Shown piece by piece: positions 32,247 through 41,129 of a stretch of 59,348 nucleotides of DNA (positions are counted from its first letter, which is position 1; the number at the start of each line of letters is the position of its first letter). The notes under the pieces are model-generated. The model did not search any database. It was not told the DNA's origin and worked only from the letters and a program-made list of their open reading frames with translations. This DNA is from a virus: the IMG/VR virus record IMGVR_UViG_3300032242_002944, positions 1 through 59,348 of that record; one strand, given 5' to 3'. The translations under genes were made by a program, and so were the position numbers.

Positions 32247-33488
32247 TCACGTGGGTTGCGCGAGCGTCATGTCGAGGACACAATGCAGGCCAGGGTTATG
32301 AACAACGAACTGACCGTAGCCGCCCATGCGGCCTTGGAACGCGTTCGCGGTGGGCTCCATGTCGTACTTCGTGCCGTCGAGGGTCAGGAAGTCCGGGAAG
32401 GCGCCCGCGGTGCGGAGGACGATGTCGTCGAGCTTGAGCAAGTAAATCTTGCCCTTCGGGCAGTCCGCATCCGGGAACACGCGGACCGAGGTCCCGCCCG
32501 GCTTGACGAACTCAAGACCAGAGAAGCCGATCTTGCCAACAGTCTCGTTCAGGGCGGTACCAAACTTCTTGGTCTGGTTCGCCATTTCGAGGCTGTAGAA
32601 GTCGTCCGGGTGCATGAACACGTGGCTGGGGTCAGCCCCGAGGTTCGCGCACTCGGTGAGAGCGCGCTTGACCGCGTCCTCGATCTGGAGCCCCTTGCCG
32701 CCCACGCGCACGCCGGCGAGGCGGTGGCGCATAAGCGTGCGGTCCATCGTCCAGAGCGTTCCGACGGAGGCGTCGGCAACGTTGGAGATGTACGCATCGA
32801 GGCCGTAGATGACGTTCTGCGAGTCGCCCGCCGGGACGAGGTAGTCGCCCGTCGCCCAAGCCGCGGGGGCGTTGGCCGTGAGGGTGATGGTACCGAGCGA
32901 AGCGCTGATCGAAAGCACCGTGGCCGGCCCGCCGGCGCGGAGCGTCGGAGCGGAGCCGTACATGGCGCCGGAATTCGAGTAGGCGTTGATCTGGTCGCCC
33001 GGCTCGAAGTTGCGGATGGTGCGTCGGTCGTTCAGGGTGACAGTGACGGTGGAGGGGGCCGTCACGGTCGAGATGCGACCAATCGCGCCGCCGCCGTCGC
33101 CGTAGATCATCCAGCACATGCTGCGCTTGAACTTCTTCGTGGCGCGCTCAAGCTCGCCCGTAAGAATGCGCTCCACGGCGCCCGCGTCGTTGCGCGAAAG
33201 CTGGATCTGCTTGTGATCGACCGACCAAATGACGTAGTTGTCGTTGGAGGTGATGACCATCCGGGCGAACTTCGACGGAGCGCGCAGGGCGAGCGCCGTG
33301 TTGAAGTCCGAGGACCGGCCCGCGACGGGGCCGTAGTTGACGACGACGTCGTAGGCGTTGCCGGACCACGAGGTGTCCTTCGGCGTCATGGCCAGAAGGG
33401 GGGCCTCCTTGTAGTACGTCGACTCCAGCGAGTCATGCCAAATATCCTTCAGGATATTGGCGGTGTTTACCGTGTTTGCAGCAGTCAT
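32247..33488 (-). CDS. Major capsid protein (HK97 fold)
   Basis: 413 residues. N-terminal arm, then an E-loop/spine-like region (SKFARMVITSNDNYVIWSVDHKQIQLSRNDAGAV...), a P-domain helix (ERILTGELERATKKFKRSMC) and an A-domain with HPDDFYSLEMANQTKK and FPDADCPKGKIYLLKLDDI, as in many podoviral HK97-type capsid proteins. The preceding scaffold gene and following decoration genes fix the identity. No protease or separate prohead domain is seen. Confidence 0.88.
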   Translation of the reverse strand: MTAANTVNTANILKDIWHDSLESTYYKEAPLLAMTPKDTSWSGNAYDVVVNYGPVAGRSSDFNTALALRAPSKFARMVITSNDNYVIWSVDHKQIQLSRNDAGAVERILTGELERATKKFKRSMCWMIYGDGGGAIGRISTVTAPSTVTVTLNDRRTIRNFEPGDQINAYSNSGAMYGSAPTLRAGGPATVLSISASLGTITLTANAPAAWATGDYLVPAGDSQNVIYGLDAYISNVADASVGTLWTMDRTLMRHRLAGVRVGGKGLQIEDAVKRALTECANLGADPSHVFMHPDDFYSLEMANQTKKFGTALNETVGKIGFSGLEFVKPGGTSVRVFPDADCPKGKIYLLKLDDIVLRTAGAFPDFLTLDGTKYDMEPTANAFQGRMGGYGQFVVHNPGLHCVLDMTLAQPT

Positions 33489-33499
33489 TGAAGCTCCAG

Positions 33500-34468
33500 T
33501 TACTTATCTCGGAACTTTCCGAGCATAGAATCAATTGCTTGGCGTCTCTCGGCCGCGCGCTGCTCCTTGGTTTTATCTCGACCGGAGGCGACTTCGGCTG
33601 CTACCGCATTCCCGATGTTTGCGGTGGAGGCTCGCTTTGATTCTTTTTCGCTGGGCTTCGATCCAAAAGGCGGTTTGGCCGCCTGCGGGGCAGGCACCTG
33701 TCGTGCCTTTTTCTTACCCTCTACATTTTGAATCCAATCTTGATGAAGTGCAAGCATTTTCTTCGCCACAACTTCAAAATCGGTAGACTCGCCGGCTTTT
33801 TCCTGCATTTCGGTGACATGGTATGCCGCCCGAAGCAGGCTATCGTCGTCGTAGTAGTCCGTCAGCTCCTCGTAGGCTGCGTCCTTGAAGGTATTGACCA
33901 TCACCGCCTCGCGGCGGGACTTTTCGGCCGCAAATGCCTGATATTCCTTTTGTTTTTCCCTCTGCTGCTGCGTCTGGAGCTGCGCTTTCACCTGCTCCAG
34001 CTCGGCCTTGACGGAATCAAAGTCCGGATTCTTGATGGCGGAGGTCAGCTCGCGCTTCATCTCCTCCATTTGCCGGCGCTGCTTGGCCTCGGGGGCGTCC
34101 GCGTCAACGAAGTAGTCGTGGAGGCGGTTGAAAACCTGTTCGGGCTTCAGCCCCAGGTTGGAAAACGCCTTGATCGGGTCGTTGTAGGCGTTCGCCCACT
34201 TCTCGGCCTCTGCCTGGATCTTGGCCTCACGGGCCTCCAGCTCCTTCATCCGGGCCTGGAGGGCAGATTCAGACGCCTGGTACTTCTTCGCGCTCTCCGC
34301 CGCCTTGCGGGTGGCCTCCAGCCGCTGCTGGAGAGCGGCCTGGCGGGCCTTGATCAGTTCGGCGCGCTGCGTGTCGGCCGCGGGCGCGGTGGTTTCGGGG
34401 GTCTGCGGCGCCGCTTGCTCTGCTTCGACGGGCGCCGGTGCGGGGGTGGCTTCGGTAACGTCACTCAT
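33500..34468 (-). CDS. Capsid scaffolding protein
   Basis: 322 residues, highly charged and helical: Ala/Pro/Glu-rich N terminus, coiled coil about residues 35-90 and 150-200, and a basic C-terminal region (KKKARQVPAPQ..., KEQRAAERRQAIDSMLGKFRDK) expected to bind the capsid shell. Lies between portal and major capsid genes, with ATGA coupling to the portal gene. Confidence 0.85.
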   Translation of the reverse strand: MSDVTEATPAPAPVEAEQAAPQTPETTAPAADTQRAELIKARQAALQQRLEATRKAAESAKKYQASESALQARMKELEAREAKIQAEAEKWANAYNDPIKAFSNLGLKPEQVFNRLHDYFVDADAPEAKQRRQMEEMKRELTSAIKNPDFDSVKAELEQVKAQLQTQQQREKQKEYQAFAAEKSRREAVMVNTFKDAAYEELTDYYDDDSLLRAAYHVTEMQEKAGESTDFEVVAKKMLALHQDWIQNVEGKKKARQVPAPQAAKPPFGSKPSEKESKRASTANIGNAVAAEVASGRDKTKEQRAAERRQAIDSMLGKFRDK

Positions 34469-36417
34469 TGCGGAATCGAACCTGTTTGGGTTGCAGCGGC
34501 CAATTGACTAGCGGTCAAACCCGAGTCACCGCCGGGTGCGGGACCGGGACCGGGGCCCGGAGGGGGTCCCGGAAGTGCGGGGGGTGCGGGTGCGCCCATG
34601 TCGGGGGGCGGAGGTGCGCCGCCCCCGTCAGGGGGAGGGCCTTGCTGGGCAGCCGCCGCTTGCTGAAGCTCATCCTGGACAGCCAGAATGAAGTCTCGCA
34701 AAAGCTGGAGGCGCTCTTCCGGCTCGCCGGAGTTCTGGGCGCGCAGGAGGGCCTGGTTCGCCTTCTTCATGCAAAGCTGGAGGTCGAAGAACGGCTCAGG
34801 GGCCGTGTAGGCTTCCTCCAGCGGAACGTCTTCGTCCAGCATCCGCTCAATGATGCGCTCGGCGGTCTCGTATTTGGCACGCTCCAAATCGTCGAACCGC
34901 TCAATGTCCGGGAATTCCAGCAAAGATCGGCCCTCTTCGGGCGAGATGAACTTTGAGTTGATCCAAGACTCGACTTGCGCCGCGCGCATGGTAGGCTCTT
35001 GCTTCAGCATCGAGGTTGGGAAGACCTCCAGGCTGAACGTGTCCCGGTCCATGCGAACCTTTGAGTAGTCGATTTGCTGCAAGAACTTCCGATAGCCGCT
35101 CTTGCCAGGGGCAGTGATGGTGACCTCGCCGCCGTCGTCCACGATCTCTTCAAAGAGGCGGATCATGTGGTCGGCGACGTCGATGCAGAACTGCTCATAG
35201 AGCTTGGACGCCACGTAGAACCGCTCGCTCCGGTTCTCGTTGTGGAGCTGGAGGGCGATGCCCGTCGCCTCGCGGAGGGCCTTGGGCAGATCGCTCTGCG
35301 CCGCGGTCTGGGACACGCCTGTCGTGTCGAACGACATGCTGTAGACCTGTTTGACGAGGTCCCAAAGCTGGGGCTGGAACGGTGCGGGCTGGATGACGGA
35401 CGGGACGAAGCCTTGGTTGTGCTCAATCACCGGCCAGGGGGAGTTGTCCAGCATGTCGATGTTGATCTCGCTGCCGTTGGGCACTGCGAGATAACTGGGG
35501 GCCAGCTCCGCCATCTGTTGGACACGACGGGCGATCGTGTTTACGGTGTACTGGTGCGACATGAGCTGCCGCCCGAAGCCCGTCCCAAAGTACCCGAGAC
35601 TGGGCGGCATTACGTACAACGGGAACAGCGGCGCGCGGTCGTACTCGTATTTCTCTTTCAAAAGAGTCGCGTTCGACACGCAGATCGAGTGCCAGCCGTC
35701 TTTCGCCTTCGGGCCGCTCGCGAGGTGCCAGGCTTCAACGACGATAATTGCGTCGCTGTCCGTCGCGCTGGACGCGGAGAAGTAGTCGGAGAACTGAGAG
35801 TCCGCTCGTTCGATCTTCTCAGCGAACTTCGGAAACCGCTCCTTCAGGACCAGCCGGTCGACGAGCCGTGTCAGGTAGATCGTTCGCGGGGCTCCGTAGA
35901 TAGAATCCCTGGGGTCGACATCGACCTCCCAGGGCAGGACGCGGTCGTAGCAGATATCCTCGCCGTCGCGGTAAACGAACGCGAAGCCGGTCCCGTAGAG
36001 GACCGAATCGCGGATGATGGAGAAGTTGGTCGGCCAGACCTTGGACTTGGTGAACTGACCCTCAATCGCCTGCCCGAGGAGCCGTGCGCGCTTCTGCTGG
36101 GAGAACGACCCCTCGCTGGTCAGCGGCATCGGCAGTGGGCGGGCCTTCGCGAGCTGCGTCGAGAGCGCGTCCACGTTTGGACGCACCACGTTCAAGGTCA
36201 GCGTCGGGTCCGTGTCCCCGGAAGACCCAGCCCAGCCGTACAGGCTGGACACCGAAGCAGCCTCGGCGTCGTCATACAAAGAATTTGAGTACAAATACTG
36301 CTGACGCCGCGAACCGGTGCGATTGCGGATTCGTTGAACGTGGGAAAAAATAGCACCAGCAGTGTCTGAAACGCTGGAAAGCCACCACCTAAGATCGCTT
36401 TTTGAAGAATCAACCAT
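34465..36417 (-). CDS. Portal protein (podoviral type)
   Basis: 650 residues. Features of podoviral portals: N-terminal NRTGSRRQQYLYSNSLYDD, LNVVRPNVDALSTQLAKARPLP, VLPWEVDVDPRDSIYG, and a helical stem region (QMAELAPSYLAVPNGSEINI to MSFDTTGVSQ). The C terminus is a long Pro/Gly-rich tail. Forms the dodecameric DNA entry and exit ring at one capsid vertex. Confidence 0.88.
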   Translation of the reverse strand: MVDSSKSDLRWWLSSVSDTAGAIFSHVQRIRNRTGSRRQQYLYSNSLYDDAEAASVSSLYGWAGSSGDTDPTLTLNVVRPNVDALSTQLAKARPLPMPLTSEGSFSQQKRARLLGQAIEGQFTKSKVWPTNFSIIRDSVLYGTGFAFVYRDGEDICYDRVLPWEVDVDPRDSIYGAPRTIYLTRLVDRLVLKERFPKFAEKIERADSQFSDYFSASSATDSDAIIVVEAWHLASGPKAKDGWHSICVSNATLLKEKYEYDRAPLFPLYVMPPSLGYFGTGFGRQLMSHQYTVNTIARRVQQMAELAPSYLAVPNGSEINIDMLDNSPWPVIEHNQGFVPSVIQPAPFQPQLWDLVKQVYSMSFDTTGVSQTAAQSDLPKALREATGIALQLHNENRSERFYVASKLYEQFCIDVADHMIRLFEEIVDDGGEVTITAPGKSGYRKFLQQIDYSKVRMDRDTFSLEVFPTSMLKQEPTMRAAQVESWINSKFISPEEGRSLLEFPDIERFDDLERAKYETAERIIERMLDEDVPLEEAYTAPEPFFDLQLCMKKANQALLRAQNSGEPEERLQLLRDFILAVQDELQQAAAAQQGPPPDGGGAPPPPDMGAPAPPALPGPPPGPGPGPAPGGDSGLTASQLAAATQTGSIPQ

Positions 36418-36453
36418 AAGGGTGTCCTATTTTACCACAAAACTTGTGAGGTT

Positions 36454-36939
36454 TCAAGGCAGGTTCTTCCAAGTTCGTTTAAGTTTGATAGAAGAGACTT
36501 GAGCCTGGGAGATTCCGAATTTCTCGGAAAGGTCTGCTTGGCGGACACCCTCAGAGATCAATCTCCTGATTTCCAGCACCTGTTCGTTATTCAACTTCGC
36601 TTGTCCGTGCTCCTGCCCACGCATGGTGCGCACGCGCCGACGCCCTCTTTCGAGCATGTCCATGTAGTTGTCAGCCATTGTCCCGATCTCTAGGTGGGCT
36701 GGGTTGACGCACGCCGGATTATCACATTTGTGACGGACAATAGTTCCGTGATGTCCCACCCCTTCGGGGATAGGCCCGTTCTTCATTTCGTACGCCAGCC
36801 TGTGAGCGTAAGCGGTCTTCCCCCGGAAATGAAGCTGCCCGTACCTCGCAGGGGTTAGCCACGACGTCCACGGCCAACACTCATTAGGCCCGCGAACGTC
36901 TACCTTTGACCAAAAGCGCTGTTGGATGTCTGCTTTCAA
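36454..36939 (-). CDS. HNH homing endonuclease with C-terminal HTH
   Basis: 161 residues. HNH_3-type core with HHGTIVRHKCDNPACVNPAHL, and at residues about 110-155 a helix-turn-helix (LNNEQVLEIRRLISEG, QADLSEKFGISQAQVSSIK). It stands in a 36-base gap before the portal gene and interrupts an otherwise structural operon, the typical position of a free-standing phage homing endonuclease. Its sequence is less GC-biased than neighbours. Confidence 0.88.
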   Translation of the reverse strand: MKADIQQRFWSKVDVRGPNECWPWTSWLTPARYGQLHFRGKTAYAHRLAYEMKNGPIPEGVGHHGTIVRHKCDNPACVNPAHLEIGTMADNYMDMLERGRRRVRTMRGQEHGQAKLNNEQVLEIRRLISEGVRQADLSEKFGISQAQVSSIKLKRTWKNLP

Positions 36940-37136
36940 AATTGACCATTCGGGAACAGATTTCGCATGACCCGTCGCTTGGCGGCTTCTTCCTGGGCCG
37001 CACGGTCTCGCTCGTGGTCGCCTGGCTTCAGGGGTGCCGGGCCGAGCTGGAGGGCGATCTTGTTGGGGATCGTGAGAGCCGTCACGCCATGCTCGCGCAT
37101 GAGCTTGATGAGTTCGAGAATTTCAGCGTTTTCCAC
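36936..37136 (-). CDS. Hypothetical 66-residue protein
   Basis: Helical start (MENAEILELIKLMREHGVTAL), charged middle (KPGDHERDRAAQEEAAKRR). Overlaps the HNH gene by four bases and the glycosyltransferase gene by 14. No family recognised. Confidence 0.55.
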   Translation of the reverse strand: MENAEILELIKLMREHGVTALTIPNKIALQLGPAPLKPGDHERDRAAQEEAAKRRVMRNLFPNGQF

Positions 37137-37878
37137 TTTGAAAGATCCTATCGTAGTGGTACATGAGCTTGTGAACCGGGTACTTCGCCAGCCCAGCCTG
37201 CGTCATTTCGGCCAAACACCAGTGATTCCCGCGGGTTAGCCCGCCGAACGCGGCGTCTGTCTTCCAGTCGATCCTCGTCATGTCCTTGTAGGGCGGCACG
37301 ACCGCTCGACGGTGCGCGTGCCTCTCGTTCCCGAGCAGACTAGGCAGCGCGTCGTCGTGCTCAACGAGGCTGACCGCCGGAGTCCAGTGCAGCCGCTCCG
37401 TGGCCATACAAAAGAAGTCCATAGGGGCGTCCGCACCGTACTCCAGTAATGGCTTGGGGTACGCCAAGTCCATGAATTTCAAAAAATCGCGAATGACCCT
37501 TTTAGGGGCGCAATACATACCCGTCCCGTCATAACGGGTGACCCACGACAGCCCGGCCCCGATGGCGGCGGGGGCGACAGGCGTGTTGCAGTAAAACGAT
37601 ACCACTTCTTTGGGGACTGCCGATACGGCCGCGTGCGATACCTGAACGAACTTGTCACAAAGAATCAAGTCGTCTTCAAGCAGGGAAACGTGTGTGCAGT
37701 CTTGGGATAGCCCGTGCTCCAGGAGCGCACGCGCAGTCGACCACGGTCCGTGCCTGTCGGGGTCCTCCGCGACCGTATAGTCGGCGTCGCCCAACTCCCG
37801 CTTCATGTCTGACACCAGCCGGACCCGCTCCGGGGTCGGAACGTGCATGATTCCGTAATGGATCTTCACGCGCCCCAT
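37123..37878 (-). CDS. Glycosyltransferase (GT-A-like)
   Basis: 251 residues. LLEDDLILCDKF gives the Asp-rich metal and nucleotide-sugar site of GT-A enzymes, followed by FYCNTPVAP and a GTGMYCAPKRVI stretch as in GT25/GT2-like families. Overlaps a second, different glycosyltransferase gene by 13 bases. The pair could decorate virion proteins, phage DNA bases or host surface sugars; no modified-base pathway is visible, so the target is open. Confidence 0.7.
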   Translation of the reverse strand: MGRVKIHYGIMHVPTPERVRLVSDMKRELGDADYTVAEDPDRHGPWSTARALLEHGLSQDCTHVSLLEDDLILCDKFVQVSHAAVSAVPKEVVSFYCNTPVAPAAIGAGLSWVTRYDGTGMYCAPKRVIRDFLKFMDLAYPKPLLEYGADAPMDFFCMATERLHWTPAVSLVEHDDALPSLLGNERHAHRRAVVPPYKDMTRIDWKTDAAFGGLTRGNHWCLAEMTQAGLAKYPVHKLMYHYDRIFQSGKR

Positions 37879-38498
37879 GTGTACGCCCCCTTATGCGTCG
37901 TTACGACGGTCGGGTCCATGTAGACCTTCTCTCCGAGAGAGATCCAATCCTGACAGACGCAGTAATCCTCCGAGTACAGTACCCCTCCGACGATCGGAGT
38001 CCGGAACACGGGGTAAAATCGTTCTGGATTACGGGAGTCAGTTTGGTAAGGTTGCAACTTCACCCTTTCCACCAGCCGCTCGGCTACCTCGCGTTTCCAA
38101 ATCATGAAACCTGTGCCCGCATACCGAACCGGCACGAGGCCGGACTCCGTAGGCTCGCCGACAGGCTCCGACATGACGTATTCCAACGGTTTGCGAGGAT
38201 CCCCCTTCTTCGGATACCGCCCCACGATGAACTTCTCCGGAAGGGAACACAGCCGGAGGATGTCCGACGGGTTGAACCCAATGTCGCCGTCAATCCACAC
38301 GATGTGCGTGCAGTCCGTCCGCAAGGCGTTCTGGAGCATCCGGTCGCGGGCCCGCGTGACCAGACTCTCGTACCACAGGTGCCCGCGATAGAGAGTGTGG
38401 TCCGTGCGAGCGAACTCTTGCTGAAGTTTCAGCAAGGATTCCACGTAGTTACCTGCATAGTTCCCGTCGTAGGACGGCGTGGCAATGAAGATTTTCAA
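37866..38498 (-). CDS. Glycosyltransferase (family 2 / Anp1-like)
   Basis: 210 residues. IFIATPSYDG start, RARDRMLQNALRTDCTHIVWIDGDIGFNP (DxD-like DGD metal site) and FIVGRYPKKG, then a late YSEDYCVCQDWISLGEKVYMDP with the acidic general-base region. Similar proteins occur in many phage structural regions. Coupled by ATGA to the preceding gene. Confidence 0.78.
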   Translation of the reverse strand: MKIFIATPSYDGNYAGNYVESLLKLQQEFARTDHTLYRGHLWYESLVTRARDRMLQNALRTDCTHIVWIDGDIGFNPSDILRLCSLPEKFIVGRYPKKGDPRKPLEYVMSEPVGEPTESGLVPVRYAGTGFMIWKREVAERLVERVKLQPYQTDSRNPERFYPVFRTPIVGGVLYSEDYCVCQDWISLGEKVYMDPTVVTTHKGAYTWGA

Positions 38499-38917
38499 GC
38501 TTCGCCGCCCTTCGAGTTGATAGCCTCCTCACCGCCCCCGATGGTGAACTCCACGCCAAAGTACTCCTTGGAAGCCTTAGCGACCTCGACCAGGTCGTCG
38601 TAGGCAAGCAGTACGCACTGCTCCGTGCCGCAGAACGTGAAGATGGCGACCTTGCCGGTGGCCAGCGGGTCCTTCTCCAGGCCCGCGTCGTCGAGAGACC
38701 CCTCCGGCAGGAACGCCGCGAAGAATTCGCCGCCCAGCACGAGCTTCCCCACCCCGCCAGCCGGGTTCGTGCGGTGCTTGACCTTTGCGAACGACGAATC
38801 ATCCTTGTGCGTGATGAAGACCACCCCGCGCTCCAGCTCGCCGCGCCCGAAGGCGCCCGCCACGGCCTTGGCCAGCATGGACCCCACCGCGATAGCCTTG
38901 TAGTGCTCGTCAGTCAT
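38495..38917 (-). CDS. Hypothetical 140-residue protein
   Basis: ATG with AAGGGTG seven bases upstream. Helical start, then alternating strands (GELERGVVFITHKDDSSFAKVK, GKVAIFTFCGTEQCVLLAYDD). No motif recognised; last two thirds look like a compact alpha/beta domain. Member of the late operon between terminase and glycosyltransferases. Confidence 0.55.
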   Translation of the reverse strand: MTDEHYKAIAVGSMLAKAVAGAFGRGELERGVVFITHKDDSSFAKVKHRTNPAGGVGKLVLGGEFFAAFLPEGSLDDAGLEKDPLATGKVAIFTFCGTEQCVLLAYDDLVEVAKASKEYFGVEFTIGGGEEAINSKGGEA

Positions 38918-38923
38918 CACCAG

Positions 38924-39163
38924 TCACCCTTCTTCGACTCGACGGGCCACACGCGCAAGGAAGTGACGCTTAGCTTCGTCGATTGTGGAGCAATTGACAG
39001 CTCGGGTGTAGGCGCCCCAGAAAGATTGGGAGAGCCGGTCCCAGTTTGCGGGGGCGACGTACGCGACGCCGACGTCTTGCAAAATTTCAACTTCATCTTC
39101 GCTATCAGTTTCATAAATGGCACAGTATTTGGCCTCGTCACCGACTACTACGATATATTTCAC
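38924..39163 (-). CDS. Hypothetical 79-residue protein
   Basis: MKYIVVVGDEAKYCAIYETDSEDE start with alternating hydrophobic strand and acidic turn; C-terminal helix. Overlaps the large terminase gene by four bases. No family recognised. Confidence 0.55.
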   Translation of the reverse strand: MKYIVVVGDEAKYCAIYETDSEDEVEILQDVGVAYVAPANWDRLSQSFWGAYTRAVNCSTIDEAKRHFLARVARRVEEG

Positions 39164-40749
39164 TTACGCCTTCCGAACATGTTACGTTCGAATGTCTTCT
39201 GCTTCTGAATCGACCGGCGGACTTGTTTGAACCGTGCCTCCTTCAGGCGCGAGCCCATGGTCTCCACGGGATTTTGCTCTTTGTCAGGGACTGCCTCGTA
39301 GTCGCGGCAGAACACGCTCAGGGCGCCTACCAGTGATGGGATATAGTCGCAATGCCGACCGTCGTTAGTATGTGGGAGCTTGACGGAGACGCCCCCCGTT
39401 GGCATCGGAATCTTCCGCACACGTACGAGGTCAGAACGGAGGACGCGGTTGTCAGGAATCTGGATGTTACCTGCCTCGAAATGATCTTGTAGGGCACGGT
39501 AGTCTCTCGATCTTTCTGACGCTTTCGTCCGCCGCACGGCGAGCGAGAATCCGAACTCCCGGGCGCGCTCGATAAGCGGGTCCGCGAGCCAGCCGTCCGC
39601 AAACACGGTCTGGAGCTTGTACGTTTTCAGCACTTCGCCGATTTCGTACATTACCTCTTTCGAGTCGAGCGGCACGCCCGCCGACCCCCGCCACTCGTTC
39701 GCGTACACGACCTTGCGTTTGTTTCCAATCTTCGTCGCGATGACCAGCGTCCAGCCGTTCGACCGGGTCGCCGCGTCCATGGCCGCGATGTAGGTCGCCC
39801 CCGGCTGGTACGGAACCGACTCGACGCCCGACATGATCGACTCGTCTATCGAGAGCGGGTTGAACATGGCGCTCTCGGGAGAAAGAAACTCCGCAAGAAC
39901 GTCCGTTCGGTAGACTTCCGGGTCGCGCTTGCGCGCCTCCTCACAACGCGCCTCCGTCCACCACACCGGATTCAGGTAGTACGCCGGCGCTTTGCACGCG
40001 ATCAGGTCGACGGTAGGATTCTGAGAATGTCTGGAGATGATGTCGTAGAAAAACCCCTGTGGCGCCGTAGGCGACCCGGTGCCCAGGATGCCGCCCCCTG
40101 GGACCAGACGCTCCAAGGTGGCAGCCCGCGTGCTTTCGATATTGATTACGCTGTCGGACCCGCTGGCGATACGAGAGATTTCGTCGAACACGACGCCTGC
40201 CTGCCAGCGGGCGATCAGGCTCGCACCCTCGCGCTTGTTGGCGACGACGGCGACCTCGACCTCACGACCCGACTTCGGCTGCCGGATGTAGACGTAGTCC
40301 CCCCGCCGCGACACGAGCGGCCGGAGCGCTGGCGACGCCTCGCACCGCCCGATGAGATGCCCGAGCGTGACTTCAGCGAGGCTGATCTCCACGGAGATAA
40401 TGGAGATGCGCGGGACCTCGCCGGGGCCTAGGTGGGAGAAGTTACCGTTGAAAGCCCAATGGACGATAGCCGCCGCGTTCAAAAGGGACTTGCCGGACCG
40501 GATGCCGGCGGCGATGTACATTTCCTTGGGCGGATGCCCGTCCAACATAGACACGTCGCCCAGGCACTCCTGGACGTGCGGGTGGTACGCAAGTTCGAAC
40601 AGGGGGTCACCGCCGATGACACGGCACAACGCCCGCTGGAGCGGCGTCGCCGTCTTCATGCCGAAGTACAGAGGGTCCGTGAAGATCCGCTCAAGCGTGA
40701 TCTTCTGCCCCGTGACGTCGGCTAGCGCTGACTCCCAGTCGATAGGCAT
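39160..40749 (-). CDS. terL: Terminase large subunit
   Basis: 529 residues. ATPase: Walker A AGIRSGKSL (about 81-89) and Walker B VVFDE (186-190), plus the coupling GTGSPT motif. Nuclease (RNase H-like): Asp325 (AAMDAAT), Asp385 (VFADG) and Asp468 (HCDYI). Packages concatemeric DNA into the prohead through the portal. The gene order small terminase - large terminase - portal supports the assignment. The packaging type (cos, headful or terminal repeat) cannot be inferred safely. Confidence 0.92.
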   Translation of the reverse strand: MPIDWESALADVTGQKITLERIFTDPLYFGMKTATPLQRALCRVIGGDPLFELAYHPHVQECLGDVSMLDGHPPKEMYIAAGIRSGKSLLNAAAIVHWAFNGNFSHLGPGEVPRISIISVEISLAEVTLGHLIGRCEASPALRPLVSRRGDYVYIRQPKSGREVEVAVVANKREGASLIARWQAGVVFDEISRIASGSDSVINIESTRAATLERLVPGGGILGTGSPTAPQGFFYDIISRHSQNPTVDLIACKAPAYYLNPVWWTEARCEEARKRDPEVYRTDVLAEFLSPESAMFNPLSIDESIMSGVESVPYQPGATYIAAMDAATRSNGWTLVIATKIGNKRKVVYANEWRGSAGVPLDSKEVMYEIGEVLKTYKLQTVFADGWLADPLIERAREFGFSLAVRRTKASERSRDYRALQDHFEAGNIQIPDNRVLRSDLVRVRKIPMPTGGVSVKLPHTNDGRHCDYIPSLVGALSVFCRDYEAVPDKEQNPVETMGSRLKEARFKQVRRSIQKQKTFERNMFGRRK

Positions 40750-41129
40750 CAGTACTGCGTGATGTGCGAGAGCGCAGGGCCGAAGACGATCACCGGCTTG
40801 CAGTACTCCGTCGCCTCAGGGTCGTAGCAGTTGTCCTCCGTGATGGGCCAGCTCAGCGTGAGCACGTTGATCGAGGGATAGTACTGCGCGCGCAGGCGCG
40901 GGACCTCGACGTGGTTGGTGTAGAGCAGCGGCAACGCGCGGCTGCCCGGCACCGGGCACGACACCGGGACTGCGAAGATGAACTCACCCCGCAGGGAGAA
41001 AGAACGGACTCCAGCGAAGGGATCCTCGTTGGTGGTGCCAGCTTCCGGAGCGGTGGGAGTAGGCGGAGATGCCTGCGACAGATCGGAGAGTCTTGAAGAT
41101 TTGTTCGCCACGCCAGTCTTTTCGTACAT
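40749..41129 (-). CDS. Hypothetical 126-residue protein upstream of terL
   Basis: Residues 1-45 are a Ser/Pro/Thr-rich linker-like stretch that overlaps the acetyltransferase-like gene by 146 bases; residues 46-126 are beta-rich (SFSLRGEFIFAVPVSCPV, INVLTLSWPITEDNCYD). Its stop overlaps the terminase start by one base. The large overlap raises the possibility that the true start is later or that the two frames are joined by a frameshift. Confidence 0.5.
   Translation of the reverse strand: MYEKTGVANKSSRLSDLSQASPPTPTAPEAGTTNEDPFAGVRSFSLRGEFIFAVPVSCPVPGSRALPLLYTNHVEVPRLRAQYYPSINVLTLSWPITEDNCYDPEATEYCKPVIVFGPALSHITQY

Noticed and set aside
32256-33491. 411-codon plus-strand ORF over the capsid gene
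   Set aside because: It mirrors the major capsid gene, with an Arg/Val/Asp/His-rich composition typical of antisense frames in GC-rich DNA.
35074-36288. 404-codon plus-strand ORF over the portal gene
   Set aside because: Antisense shadow of the portal coding sequence without motifs or a translation start.
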